Shown here: one piece after another, positions 18,085 through 25,498 of the stretch | How positions within the stretch are numbered: the stretch's first letter is position 1 | Layout of the letters: every line of letters begins with the position of its first letter | NCBI RefSeq assembly: GCF_010692555.1 | Contig: NZ_JAAHHG010000055.1 | Coordinates: 1 to 35,902, forward strand | Direction of reading: 5' to 3' | DNA from: Okeania sp. SIO3B5 | Lineage (GTDB): Bacteria > Cyanobacteriota > Cyanobacteriia > Cyanobacteriales > Microcoleaceae | DNA length: 35,902 bases | Program-made: the position numbers and the translations under genes | The notes under the pieces: model-generated | Seen by the model: the letters and a program-made list of their open reading frames with translations, nothing else | Databases searched by the model: none | Told to the model about the DNA's origin: nothing

Positions 18085-18211
18085 AAGTAATCAGGAATCC
18101 TGTCCTCTCTCTGCCCGTGGCCGAAGGGAACAAGGGTATAAAACCCCACTTTCAACGGGATGCTGACAATTGCTTGGGGCAAGAAACCCTATCCAATTGT
18201 TCCTTCTGCAC

Positions 18212-18247
18212 TCTGCCTTCTGCCTTCTGCCTTCTGCCTTCTGCCTT
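18212..18247. repeat. Heptamer repeat (CTTCTGC)n
   Basis: About five copies of CTTCTGC/TTCTGCC lie between the convergent U32 peptidase and comB genes and touch the last codon of comB. STRR-type heptamers are characteristic of filamentous cyanobacteria. Confidence 0.85.
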
Positions 18248-18250
18248 CGT

Positions 18251-18985
18251 TTATGCTTTAATTAAAACTCCTGGTTCTTTCTGCATAGGCAAAATATCTA
18301 AAGTGTCAGTTTGAGAGCAATATTTGAGGTCTTCATAACATTCTAAGCGTTGGAGGCGTTTGCCGTGACTGGCATAATTTAATAGTTCATATAATTTTTG
18401 CTCCCACTGAAGATAGAGGGATACTGCGCCAAATACTTCATCATTTCCTACAGTTTCATCTGGGAGAGAATTAGTTTCTGTGAGTAGAGTGTGAGCGATC
18501 GCTCCTGCACAGACTGTATCTTCCAATGAATAACTACCTTCCCACCCAGACCCCAAGATCCAAATAGTTTCTGGTTTATTGGTTTTGAGATATTCAACTA
18601 CGGAACGACGGTTGACAAGTGCTGCTGCTAGGACAACTTTAGCATTTTGAATGCGCTGAAGACAACGAGTGCCATTAGTAGTAGTCATAAATAAGCGTTT
18701 ATCTTTGACCACTTCTGAAGTAAAGTTGAGGGGTGAGTTGCCTTCATCACAACCTTCTACCTTTTTGCCTCCTCTTTCTCCTACACGAATACGTTTGTCA
18801 GCAGGCCATTGTTCGCTGACTGCCATTAATTCTTGAACATCGCTAAATACTTGTACTGCTTCTGCACCTGCATCTAATGCTGTGGCCATTGTTGTTGTAG
18901 CTCTGAGGACATCAACCGCGATCGCGCAGTCTGGCATATTTTCGGTGGGGGTTTCTTCGGGAGTGTGGTAGATGAATATTTTCAC
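18251..18985 (-). CDS. comB: Probable 2-phosphosulfolactate phosphatase
   Basis: ComB family, 244 aa from the GTG at 18985. A GAGGAA ribosome site sits 7 bases before this GTG, and the family start is [11 protein letters not shown], so the five extra residues of the longer open frame (MRNLI) are not native. Conserved stretches: [18 protein letters not shown], a [18 protein letters not shown] segment, [25 protein letters not shown] and [22 protein letters not shown], all typical of the Mg-dependent ComB fold. In methanogens the enzyme makes sulfolactate for coenzyme M. Most cyanobacteria carry a homologue although they do not make coenzyme M, so the true substrate is uncertain. The gene ends against a heptamer array. 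Confidence 0.9.
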   Translation of the reverse strand: MKIFIYHTPEETPTENMPDCAIAVDVLRATTTMATALDAGAEAVQVFSDVQELMAVSEQWPADKRIRVGERGGKKVEGCDEGNSPLNFTSEVVKDKRLFMTTTNGTRCLQRIQNAKVVLAAALVNRRSVVEYLKTNKPETIWILGSGWEGSYSLEDTVCAGAIAHTLLTETNSLPDETVGNDEVFGAVSLYLQWEQKLYELLNYASHGKRLQRLECYEDLKYCSQTDTLDILPMQKEPGVLIKA

Positions 18986-19112
18986 GATTAAATTCCTCAA
19001 ATATTAACAATAATATTTATAGCGCTACTAGGGAATAGGGAACAAGAGAGGGCAAGAGGAACAATTAATTTCCTTCTGCCTTCTGCCTCCTACCCTCTGC
19101 CTTTCCTGATAA

Positions 19113-19172
19113 CATCAAAAAAGTGGCGTTTTTACCTCCTGTATTATCAGATAGATATTCATACGCCACTTT
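19113..19172 (-). terminator. Probable terminator of the psaL-psaI unit
   Basis: The 10-bp arms AAAGTGGCGT (19120-19129) and ACGCCACTTT (19163-19172) are perfect inverted repeats. Read on the minus strand, the second arm runs into six T residues (CGCCACTTTTTTGATG), about 40 bases after the psaI stop. The 33-base loop is long for an intrinsic terminator. Confidence 0.5.
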
Positions 19173-19208
19173 ATTCAATTAACTTATTGACCTAGAAGGA
19201 TAAAAAAA

Positions 19209-19325
19209 CTAGGCTTCACTCTCAATGTAAATGAATAATAAACCCATAACTACAATTGGCATTAACCAGGTAACTACAGGAATTAAAATCCAAGGTAAGT
19301 AAGATGCTGCATAAGAACCAGTCAT
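19209..19325 (-). CDS. psaI: Photosystem I subunit VIII (PsaI)
   Basis: A 38-residue single-span thylakoid membrane protein: [20 protein letters not shown] followed by [18 protein letters not shown]. The length and the P-W-I-L-I-P-V-V...[13 protein letters not shown] pattern are those of PsaI, which helps hold PsaL in the photosystem I trimer/tetramer contact region. A GGAG box lies 9 bases before the ATG. It follows psaL in the same direction after an unusually long 447-bp gap that carries an IS605-like relic, so cotranscription is uncertain. Confidence 0.93.
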   Translation of the reverse strand: MTGSYAASYLPWILIPVVTWLMPIVVMGLLFIYIESEA

Positions 19326-19439
19326 TTCAAATTCTCCTTAAATTACACTATTTCAAAGTAGGTGATTATCTGATTTAATCAAAATTTTACTTGTTTTTTT
19401 GGCAAAATTTGACTGTAATTATTTCACCCATTAAAGCAA

Positions 19440-19710
19440 GATTTGACTTCTCCCCGCGATAAATCGACGGGGATTCTAAAAGGATACTGCGATTGGGGGT
19501 TAAAACCGCATTGGGTAGTGTCTTTTTAGCTGACCAGAATTTTAACTTCTGGGGACGAGTCAAAACGCCCCTAGACACTCGACTTAAATCAAAATTAAGT
19601 GTCGTGCTTACTTCTTGATTCAGTGCACGGCTTTTCCCAAGAAAGAAAAAGATAGGATGGATTAAAATCCATCAAGTTGCATTTCATCCATCGCTTCAAA
19701 GACGATGGCT
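19440..19710 (-). mobile_element. Transposase-less IS200/IS605-like relic between psaL and psaI
   Basis: On the minus strand the segment opens with a hairpin, CCATCG-(tctttgaag)-CGATGG at about 19687-19708. It closes with GAATCCCCG-hairpin-CGGGGAGAAGTCAAA at about 19445-19478, the same layout as the right end of the tnpB element at 12754-12790 (GAATCC, stem, GGGGAG, GTCAA). A third stem, GATGGATT/AATCCATC (19656-19673), follows the first and is trailed by a T-rich stretch, so it could act as an attenuator for psaL. A 63-codon frame across it has no recognisable content. Confidence 0.5.
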
Positions 19711-19772
19711 TTCATGCTCCCGTGTTAATTTAGTAAAAATCAGATTTACATCTTCAATTATTTAAGAGGTAT

Positions 19773-20255
19773 TTAATTAAATACACCTCGGAAAATAGAG
19801 TCTACAATTTCAAAGTTTTCTATTAGGAAGAAAGCCACAACGGCACCACCCATAGCACCAATGAAGAAACCACCAGTAAACTGACTCCAACCTTCAGAAG
19901 TTTTTAGTGGGTCTGCACCTTCAGCGCTCTCTCCTTGGAAGGAGACTATGCCATAAGCGGATAGGCAGATAGTAGCAATTAGAATTAGGGCGATCGCAGA
20001 AATTAATCCCCCAATGTTAGCAACTGCAGAATCTCGTAATGGACCAAGCTTTGCCCAAGGGCCAACGATGAAATAACCATGGGCCATACCTACTTCTAGA
20101 CCCCGTAAAATTGGAGATAGACCTTGACGGTAGATAGGTAAGTTACCGATAAATGTTCTCGTAAAGTCAGAATCACTGATTGGAGTAGATAAATGACCAA
20201 CGAAAGGGTCTCCTTTATAGGGTTGAACAAATCCTGTATCTGTAGCTTCTGGCAT
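19773..20255 (-). CDS. psaL: Photosystem I reaction centre subunit XI (PsaL)
   Basis: 160 aa, the normal length for cyanobacterial PsaL. The conserved opening ([18 protein letters not shown]), [28 protein letters not shown] and [12 protein letters not shown] are all present, followed by membrane helices at about 79-103 and 128-150. PsaL forms the centre of the photosystem I oligomer in the thylakoid membrane. The ATG is preceded by the purine-rich AAAGGAAAG on the minus strand. psaI follows downstream with a repeat-bearing gap. The upstream 240 bases hold short CAGTCAG-type repeats, then an M2 element. Confidence 0.97.
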   Translation of the reverse strand: MPEATDTGFVQPYKGDPFVGHLSTPISDSDFTRTFIGNLPIYRQGLSPILRGLEVGMAHGYFIVGPWAKLGPLRDSAVANIGGLISAIALILIATICLSAYGIVSFQGESAEGADPLKTSEGWSQFTGGFFIGAMGGAVVAFFLIENFEIVDSIFRGVFN

Positions 20256-20495
20256 ACTTAATTCTTTCCTTTGAGTAGGACTTCAAAAATCTTTAGAAGA
20301 TATTAAGCTCATATTTTACGAGGTAGCTGCATTCTATTATCAAAATTCGTTTTCAACTTTAAAAAAATTAATCTAATTTGGTTATTTTTAAAAAAGCGGT
20401 CAGCAGTCAGCAATCAGCAGTCAGTAGTCAGCAGTAAACGTGCTGTTAAAAGCTGATAGCTGTTTGCGGAGCATTCCGGTACGGAAATGCTAAAA

Positions 20496-20751
20496 CCCAC
20501 ATTCCGTACCACAAAATGTAGTATGGAAGAAGGAGTCAGGAGTCAGGAGACAGGAGACAGAATTTTAGAAGAAAATCATAGCTGCCGTGATTGAGTAATC
20601 ATATCTAGCAAGTATTTATGCGTAAATTTTTTACTCGGAATTTTATGAACTAAAAAAGTAATTGAGATGATTTACATGGTATAAATACTTACCAAGCTAC
20701 AGATTTATATACTACTTTTAATAATACGCTCTTGAAGTGCGTATGGGTGGG
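20496..20751. mobile_element. M2 MITE-like element, second copy, 6-bp target duplication
   Basis: The reverse complement aligns over most of its length with 1445-1750 (shared blocks include AAGTATTTATGCGTAAAT and ACCAAGCTACAGATT). One end is CCCACATTCCGTAC; the other has decayed to GTGCGTATGGGTGGG. The flanks are CTAAAA at 20490-20495 and 20752-20757. The core array here is (GGAGTCA)/(GGAGACA), shorter than in the first copy, which explains the 256 bp length. Confidence 0.9.
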
Positions 20752-20794
20752 CTAAAAGCTAATTAATAAATTTTTGATTTTTATTTATTAAATA

Positions 20795-21048
<254 letters not shown>

Positions 21049-21050
<2 letters not shown>

Positions 21051-21735
21051 AAATATGGCTACGATACCATCGTGCTAGTCTTTGTGGAGATACCCCAAGT
21101 AGATAAGCAATGATAACTATTTGATTAATGAAAGTAGTTTTAAGTATTCCTAATTTTTGCCACCGACGTCCAGAAGTCAATACTGGAGTTGGTACAATTG
21201 CTATTTGTCCTCTTTTTTTTAACTGTCGTACCAATTCAAAATCTTCCATAATTGGTATTTCTGGAAAACCACCAATTTCTTGAAAAATTTTGGCTGGGAG
21301 AAAAATTCCTTGGTCTCCATAAGGCATTTGCAAATAACGCGACCGCCAATTTACCATTCTTTCAACTATTCGTAAACTTTTTTTTGTTCCTCTAATACTT
21401 AATTCAAAAGCACCTGCAATAATTTTCGGTTTGACCAATATATCTTGTAAAAGCTGATCAAAATTTAAAGGTAAAAAGGTATCTCCATGTAGAAATAAAA
21501 GAATTTTTCCCCTTGCCATTTTTGCTCCACAATTCATCTGAGTGGCACGACCAGGAACAGAAGAAATAATTTGGATATTTAAACATTTAATCAGCTCAAT
21601 TGTTCCATCATTACTGCCTCCGTCAACAACTATTATTTCTATATCTTTATCTTTTGCTGTTTGAGCTGTTGAAATTGTTTGGGTAATCGTACTAACTTCA
21701 TTTAAAACAGGAATAATAATCGAAATACTGGTCAT
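21049..21735 (-). CDS. TIGR04283-type family 2 glycosyltransferase (arsenosugar-linked)
   Basis: A GT-A fold glycosyltransferase of 228 aa. IIIPVLNE at 7-13, VVDGGSNDGT at 36-45, GRATQMNCGA at 62-71, the metal/sugar-nucleotide motif HGDT at 83-86, YGDQGIF at 139-145 and MEDFEL at 163-168 are those of the TIGR04283 family. This family is often encoded beside a TIGR04282 protein and has been named for arsenosugar biosynthesis; activity here is inferred from that pairing. The partner is 287 bp upstream on the same strand. The stop codon TAG is made at the junction with an M5 insertion; the reconstructed empty site reads TAA at the same codon, so the protein is unchanged. Confidence 0.88.
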
Positions 21736-21770
21736 TTCAGTTATCAGTTATCAGTTATCAGTTAAAGAAA

Positions 21771-21821
21771 GGCAGAAGGCAGAAGGCAGAAGGCAGAAGG
21801 CAGAAGGCAGAAGGCAGAAGG
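21771..21821. repeat. Heptamer repeat (GGCAGAA)x7
   Basis: Seven near-perfect GGCAGAA copies. A (TTATCAG)x3 array lies just before them, directly upstream of the start codon of the glycosyltransferase gene. The array probably was the core of the damaged M1 element that ends at 21902. Confidence 0.9.
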
Positions 21822-21852
21822 GAAAGAAAGGTTTAAGGCCAGAAGTTTTTTT

Positions 21853-21902
21853 TATAACTGATTATCCGTTAGCGTAGCTCCCCCGGAAGGGGCACATGAT
21901 AT
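21853..21902. repeat. M1 right end interrupted by a small palindromic repeat
   Basis: TTTATAACTGATTATCCG...CATGATAT is an M1 terminus whose centre is replaced by about 27 bases containing TTAGCGTAGCTCCCCCGGAAGGGG. That sequence has the layout of the short GTTAGCGTAGC...CCGGAAGG repeats common in cyanobacteria. Half of the conserved CCGGACATG is lost. Confidence 0.7.
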
Positions 21903-22022
21903 AAACTCAGACTATAGAGCATCCTAATTTTTGGGGTGCATCTCATATTTACAAAAATACTTTTCTCCTATTCCCTATTCCCTGTTCCCTGTTCCCTAAA
22001 AGCGATAAATTTTTAGCTTTCT

Positions 22023-22652
22023 TCAAAACTGAGATGTACCCTTAATTTTAAACTGTAAATTTTCTAAGTCTTCTGGACGGTCAATATCAGAAAGCTTTGG
22101 TAAATAATTAATAGCTAACTTCAAACTTTGAGCGATCGCTACAGTTTTTGACAATACTTCAGAGGTTCCCCAATTAATTCCTTGAAATAATTCTGGAGTA
22201 ATTTTTCTTAGACCAATTAAATAATAACCACCATCTGTTGCAGGACCAATTATTACATCAGATTGAGTCAGTTTAGTAAAAGCTTGTAAAATAATTTCAG
22301 GGGTTAAACTAGGGCAATCTATACCAATAATAATCGCAGATTTCATCCCCCGATTAAAAGCAGATTGAAATGCTCTTGCCATACGTTCCCCTAAATCCCC
22401 TATACCTTGTTCTTGATATTTTAAATCTGACCCTAACCAATTTTTCATTAATTGTAAATCGCCACCTACAAATCGGACTTCAACAGATAATGAAATAAAA
22501 TCAAATAACTTATTAGCTTTTTTTACAGTTGTTTCAGTCATCTGACGTTGCAAATTTGCTGCACCTTCAGCCCCCAAAGCAGGTATTAATCGTGTTTTAG
22601 TTTTTCCTGGTTCTGGATAGCGAGTAAAAATAATTAGTTGTTGATGTTCCAT
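22023..22652 (-). CDS. TIGR04282-type nucleotidyl/glycosyltransferase (DUF2064)
   Basis: 209 aa, family DUF2064/TIGR04282, a Rossmann-like nucleotidyltransferase fold related to CofC. Key stretches: IFTRYPEPGKTKTRLIPALG at about 8-27 (nucleotide-binding loop), IIIGIDCPSLTPEII at about 106-120, IGPATDGGYYLIGL at about 135-148, and YLPKLSDIDRPEDL near the end, typical of the family. It is upstream of the TIGR04283 gene on the same strand. The two are repeatedly neighbours and linked to arsenosugar biosynthesis, but no ArsM or radical SAM partner is in the window. The 287-bp gap to its partner is filled with repeats. Confidence 0.88.
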   Translation of the reverse strand: MEHQQLIIFTRYPEPGKTKTRLIPALGAEGAANLQRQMTETTVKKANKLFDFISLSVEVRFVGGDLQLMKNWLGSDLKYQEQGIGDLGERMARAFQSAFNRGMKSAIIIGIDCPSLTPEIILQAFTKLTQSDVIIGPATDGGYYLIGLRKITPELFQGINWGTSEVLSKTVAIAQSLKLAINYLPKLSDIDRPEDLENLQFKIKGTSQF

Positions 22653-23196
22653 AGTGATACAATATAAGCTAGAGTTAAATCTATTTTTGAGAATAAATTT
22701 GAGTTTAATTCTACAATAAATTAAGTAAAGAAAACTTCAATAGAGTTATTCACTATGTCATTTCAGTTATCAGTTATCAGTACCTCTAGCTGTTTGCGCA
22801 GCATGACCTAGGAAAGCCTGATGCTTGAGATAAGAAATATTCCCTTTTCTCTTGGTCAATTGGATATGGCAGACCGCTTTTTATCCCCTTAAAAGGAGAG
22901 GCTATTGACAAAAATTTTTCGGTCAAAAAAACGATTGGATAGATGAGATTTAGTAAATAGCAGCTAATCTTTAAAGTATTCCAAATATTTCTATTAAGCA
23001 ATTAACAATTAATAATTACCTCTTCTTAAAACGGATAGGATTGACTAAAAGGATTTTTTTTTGATTTTATCCCCTTAAAAGGGGAGCCTTCAAGGCGTGA
23101 ATTGTTGAATGAATAATTATTAACTATCAGCTCTTAATTATTCATTATTCATTATTCGGTAATTCAGAGAAAATAGTATTGGCAAAAAAAGTAAAT
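22653..23196. other. Intergenic with two M4-type repeats
   Basis: M4-like segments occur at about 22835-22945 (ATCCCCTTAAAAGGAGAGGCT) and 23010-23095 (AATTACCTCTTC...AGGATTGACTAAAAGGA...CCCCTTAAAAGGGGAGCC). The CCCCTT/AAGGGG hairpins are internal to the repeat. An ATTATTCATTATTC short repeat comes before the phosphoesterase gene. No gene was seen. Confidence 0.6.
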
Positions 23197-24126
23197 ATGA
23201 CAGATAATCTAGAAAAATTGAGTAAAATTGCCATTGTTGGAGATGTTCACAATCAATGGGAACCAGAAGATGAAATAGCCCTCAAATATCTAGGGGTTGA
23301 CTTAGTACTATTTGTGGGAGATTTTGGTAATGAAGCAGTAGAGGTTGTAGAAAAGATCGCCACTATTGATATCCCTAAAGCAGCAGTTTTTGGTAATCAC
23401 GATGCTTGGTATACCGCAACAGAATGGGGCAGAAAAAAATGCCCTTATGACCAAACTCAAGAAGATAGAGTGCAGCAACAAATAGATTTATTTGGAGAAG
23501 CTCATGTAGGTTATGGACATCGAGACTTTCCAGAGTTAGGCTTAACAGTTATTGGGACTCGTCCTTTTAGTTGGGGAGGTCCAGAATGGAAATATCAAGA
23601 TTTTTATCAGGAAAGATTTGGGGTCAATAGTTTTGAGGAATCTACTAATTTAATAGTGAAGGCTGTAAAGAATGCAGTCTGTCAAAATATAATTTTTCTG
23701 GGCCATAATGGACCTGCTGGTTTAGGAGATGCTCCCGAAGATCCAGCGGGACGTGACTGGCAACCCAGAGGAGGAGATTTTGGCGACCCTGATTTTAGGG
23801 ATGCCATTGTAAAATCTCGGCAATTGGGCAAGAAAATTCCCTTAGTGACTTTTGGTCATATGCACCATAGATTGCGACATACTCAGGAAAGGTTGCGTAA
23901 GCGTGTTGATGTAGATACCGAAGAGACATTATATTTGAATGCAGCAAGTGTACCACGCATCATAGAAATTGATGGCCAGAAAAAGCGGAATTTCTCAATT
24001 GTATCTATGCAAGCAGGTATAATATCTCAAGCTGATTTAGTTTGGGTTGGCCATGATTTTACAGTAGATTCTGAAGAATTATATTCCCAATCAAAATCTG
24101 TTGTTGAATCGGCACAAGTGCTATAA
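23197..24126 (+). CDS. TIGR04168-family metallophosphoesterase
   Basis: 309 aa from the ATG. The frame can be opened six codons earlier at a TTG, but neither site has a strong ribosome box. The calcineurin-like metallophosphoesterase core is clear: GDVH near residue 15, GDFGNE near 41, GNHD near 66, GHNGPAG near 169 and GHMHHR near 222, which supply the two metal sites. The long WGGPEWKYQDFYQERFGV insertion and the DWQPRGGDFGDPDFRDAI segment are typical of the cyanobacterial/plastid TIGR04168 group. The substrate is unknown. The gene stands alone, downstream of M4 repeats and upstream of a tRNA gene. Confidence 0.9.
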   Translation: MTDNLEKLSKIAIVGDVHNQWEPEDEIALKYLGVDLVLFVGDFGNEAVEVVEKIATIDIPKAAVFGNHDAWYTATEWGRKKCPYDQTQEDRVQQQIDLFGEAHVGYGHRDFPELGLTVIGTRPFSWGGPEWKYQDFYQERFGVNSFEESTNLIVKAVKNAVCQNIIFLGHNGPAGLGDAPEDPAGRDWQPRGGDFGDPDFRDAIVKSRQLGKKIPLVTFGHMHHRLRHTQERLRKRVDVDTEETLYLNAASVPRIIEIDGQKKRNFSIVSMQAGIISQADLVWVGHDFTVDSEELYSQSKSVVESAQVL

Positions 24127-24275
24127 TATATAAATGTCAAAACAGTTATAGCAGTCGAAGCAAAGTTTAGGACATTCCTAAATGCTCAAACCTAGTCAGA
24201 GATTACTTCTGACTTCTAATTTGCGTGTAGCGCCATAGAGTATCCTTACTCTTGAAAAAAAATTAAAAATTACTT

Positions 24276-24350
24276 TTAACTTTTGATTTTTAACTTTTAA
24301 CTTTTAACTTTTAACTTTTGACTTTTAACTTTTGACTTTTGACTTTTGAA
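24276..24350. repeat. Heptamer repeat (TTTTAAC/TTTTGAC)n
   Basis: About ten copies of TTTTAAC, switching to TTTTGAC and again to a mixture, end two bases before the tRNA-Ser gene. The array therefore occupies the place where the tRNA promoter would be expected. Confidence 0.9.
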
Positions 24351-24351
24351 T

Positions 24352-24436
24352 GGAGAGGTGGCAGAGTGGTCGAATGCGCTCGACTTGAAATCGAGTGAGG
24401 GTCAAACCTCCGTGGGTTCGAATCCCACCCTCTCCG
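24352..24436 (+). tRNA. tRNA-Ser (anticodon UGA)
   Basis: 85 nt. The acceptor arm GGAGAGG pairs with CCTCTCC and is followed by discriminator G. The D arm contains AGAGTGGTCGAATG, the anticodon stem CTCGA/TCGAG holds the loop CTTGAAA with anticodon TGA, a class II long variable arm follows, and the T arm has GGTTCGAATCC. CCA is not encoded. A T-tract follows directly and may terminate the transcript. Confidence 0.96.
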
Positions 24437-24744
24437 TTTTTTTTCTAACTCTAAGCTATAAGAATGGGAATCTGATCCCCTGCTACGAATTTAAGTTGTA
24501 TATTATTCTATTTGATAGTGATGCCTCAAACTTTATTCACTTTTGACTTTTGACTTCTGTGAAGTGGTTGACTTTTGGTTTTGAATAATTACAGCAGATT
24601 TCAAACTAATGGGGTATGACTGACGGGGTAAATATTTTTTGCTTTTTCACTACCCTAATTCCCATCTTCTCTACTGCCTACTCCCTAAAAACATCAATGT
24701 ATGTACCTCATAACTTTGGAAACTGCTGTAAGAGTTAAACTATC

Positions 24745-25350
24745 GTGAAAATTATTAACTCGCAACAATCTTATACTTTCAGTAAAATCTTTGAACTAAA
24801 AATTGAACCTAAAGATTTAGCGAATTATTTCGGTTATTCCTTTGCCAGAACAAGGTTGAATTTACCTCAATATCAGGGAAATTTAGATAGAATTAAGCAG
24901 TTAAAAGAACGTATTGAGGAAATTTTACCTTATGCTTCTTTATCTAGTGAAGCAGCTAGGAGAGAAATTTTGATTTCACCTTTAATTTTCGATTTGGTTT
25001 ATTATACTAAATCTGAAATTTTTATTGAATATTATATTAAGGTTAATGAACAGTTACAAGGATATTTAGATTACTTTTTAGAGAGGGTAAATGATTTATT
25101 GGTTATAGAAGCCAAAAAAGAGAATTTAGATTATGGAATGACTCAGCTTATTGCTGAATTAATTGCTTTAGAACAATGGCAAGAAAACAAGGAACAAATC
25201 TATCTAATTGGTGCTGTAACAACGGGAAAAATTTGGGAGTTTGCCCGCTTAAATCGCGATCAAAAACAAGTTGAACAAGGTTTGGAAAGTTATCGTGTCC
25301 CTGAAGATATTGAACCTTTAATGGGAATTTTAGTGCAAGCATTATCTTAA
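24745..25350 (+). CDS. PD-(D/E)XK nuclease-like protein of unknown role
   Basis: 201 aa, starting at GTG. I do not recognise a named family, but the arrangement fits the restriction-endonuclease-like fold: Glu69 in SSEAARREILISPLI, Asp109 in GYLDYFLE, Glu122-X-Lys124 in VIEAKK, and Gln134 in MTQLIAELIAL. Such cyanobacterial proteins are often orphan nucleases or former restriction subunits. No methylase or toxin partner is adjacent, which argues against a restriction system. The GTG has only a weak upstream AAGAG box. It is convergent with the DUF4347 protein gene, with a strong hairpin between them. Confidence 0.72.
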   Translation: MKIINSQQSYTFSKIFELKIEPKDLANYFGYSFARTRLNLPQYQGNLDRIKQLKERIEEILPYASLSSEAARREILISPLIFDLVYYTKSEIFIEYYIKVNEQLQGYLDYFLERVNDLLVIEAKKENLDYGMTQLIAELIALEQWQENKEQIYLIGAVTTGKIWEFARLNRDQKQVEQGLESYRVPEDIEPLMGILVQALS

Positions 25351-25403
25351 AAGGAAGGAACAAAGTTTTTGTTTGTAGTAGGGCTTGATCCTCTGAAATA
25401 CTT

Positions 25404-25427
25404 ATAGTAGGGCTAAAGCCCTACTAT
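25404..25427. terminator. Symmetrical stem-loop between convergent genes
   Basis: ATAGTAGGGCT and AGCCCTACTAT form a perfect 11-bp stem with an AA loop. The position between two convergent stop codons fits a bidirectional terminator, but there is no U-tract. The same TAGGGCTAAAGCCCTA form is also a common dispersed repeat. Confidence 0.5.
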
Positions 25428-25438
25428 GAGCCTAATTA

Positions 25439-25462
25439 TAACTATTCTACCGAACATGGTAT
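25439..25462. repeat. Degenerate M1 right end (TTCGG variant)
   Basis: TAACTATTCTACCGAACATGGTAT matches the terminus of the 10552-10683 element with three changes. No left end is nearby. Confidence 0.6.
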
Positions 25463-25498
25463 AAGTGGCAACACAACCCAACAATAATTTGATTTATT

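Noticed and set aside
19387-19578. 63-codon minus-strand frame between psaI and psaL
   Set aside because: It spans the hairpin and right-end sequence of an IS605-like relic, without a recognisable domain or good start.
22653-23196. Foldback CCCCTT/AAGGGG structures as terminators
   Set aside because: The same hairpins recur inside the M4 dispersed repeats and lack a proper U-tract, so they are treated as repeat parts.
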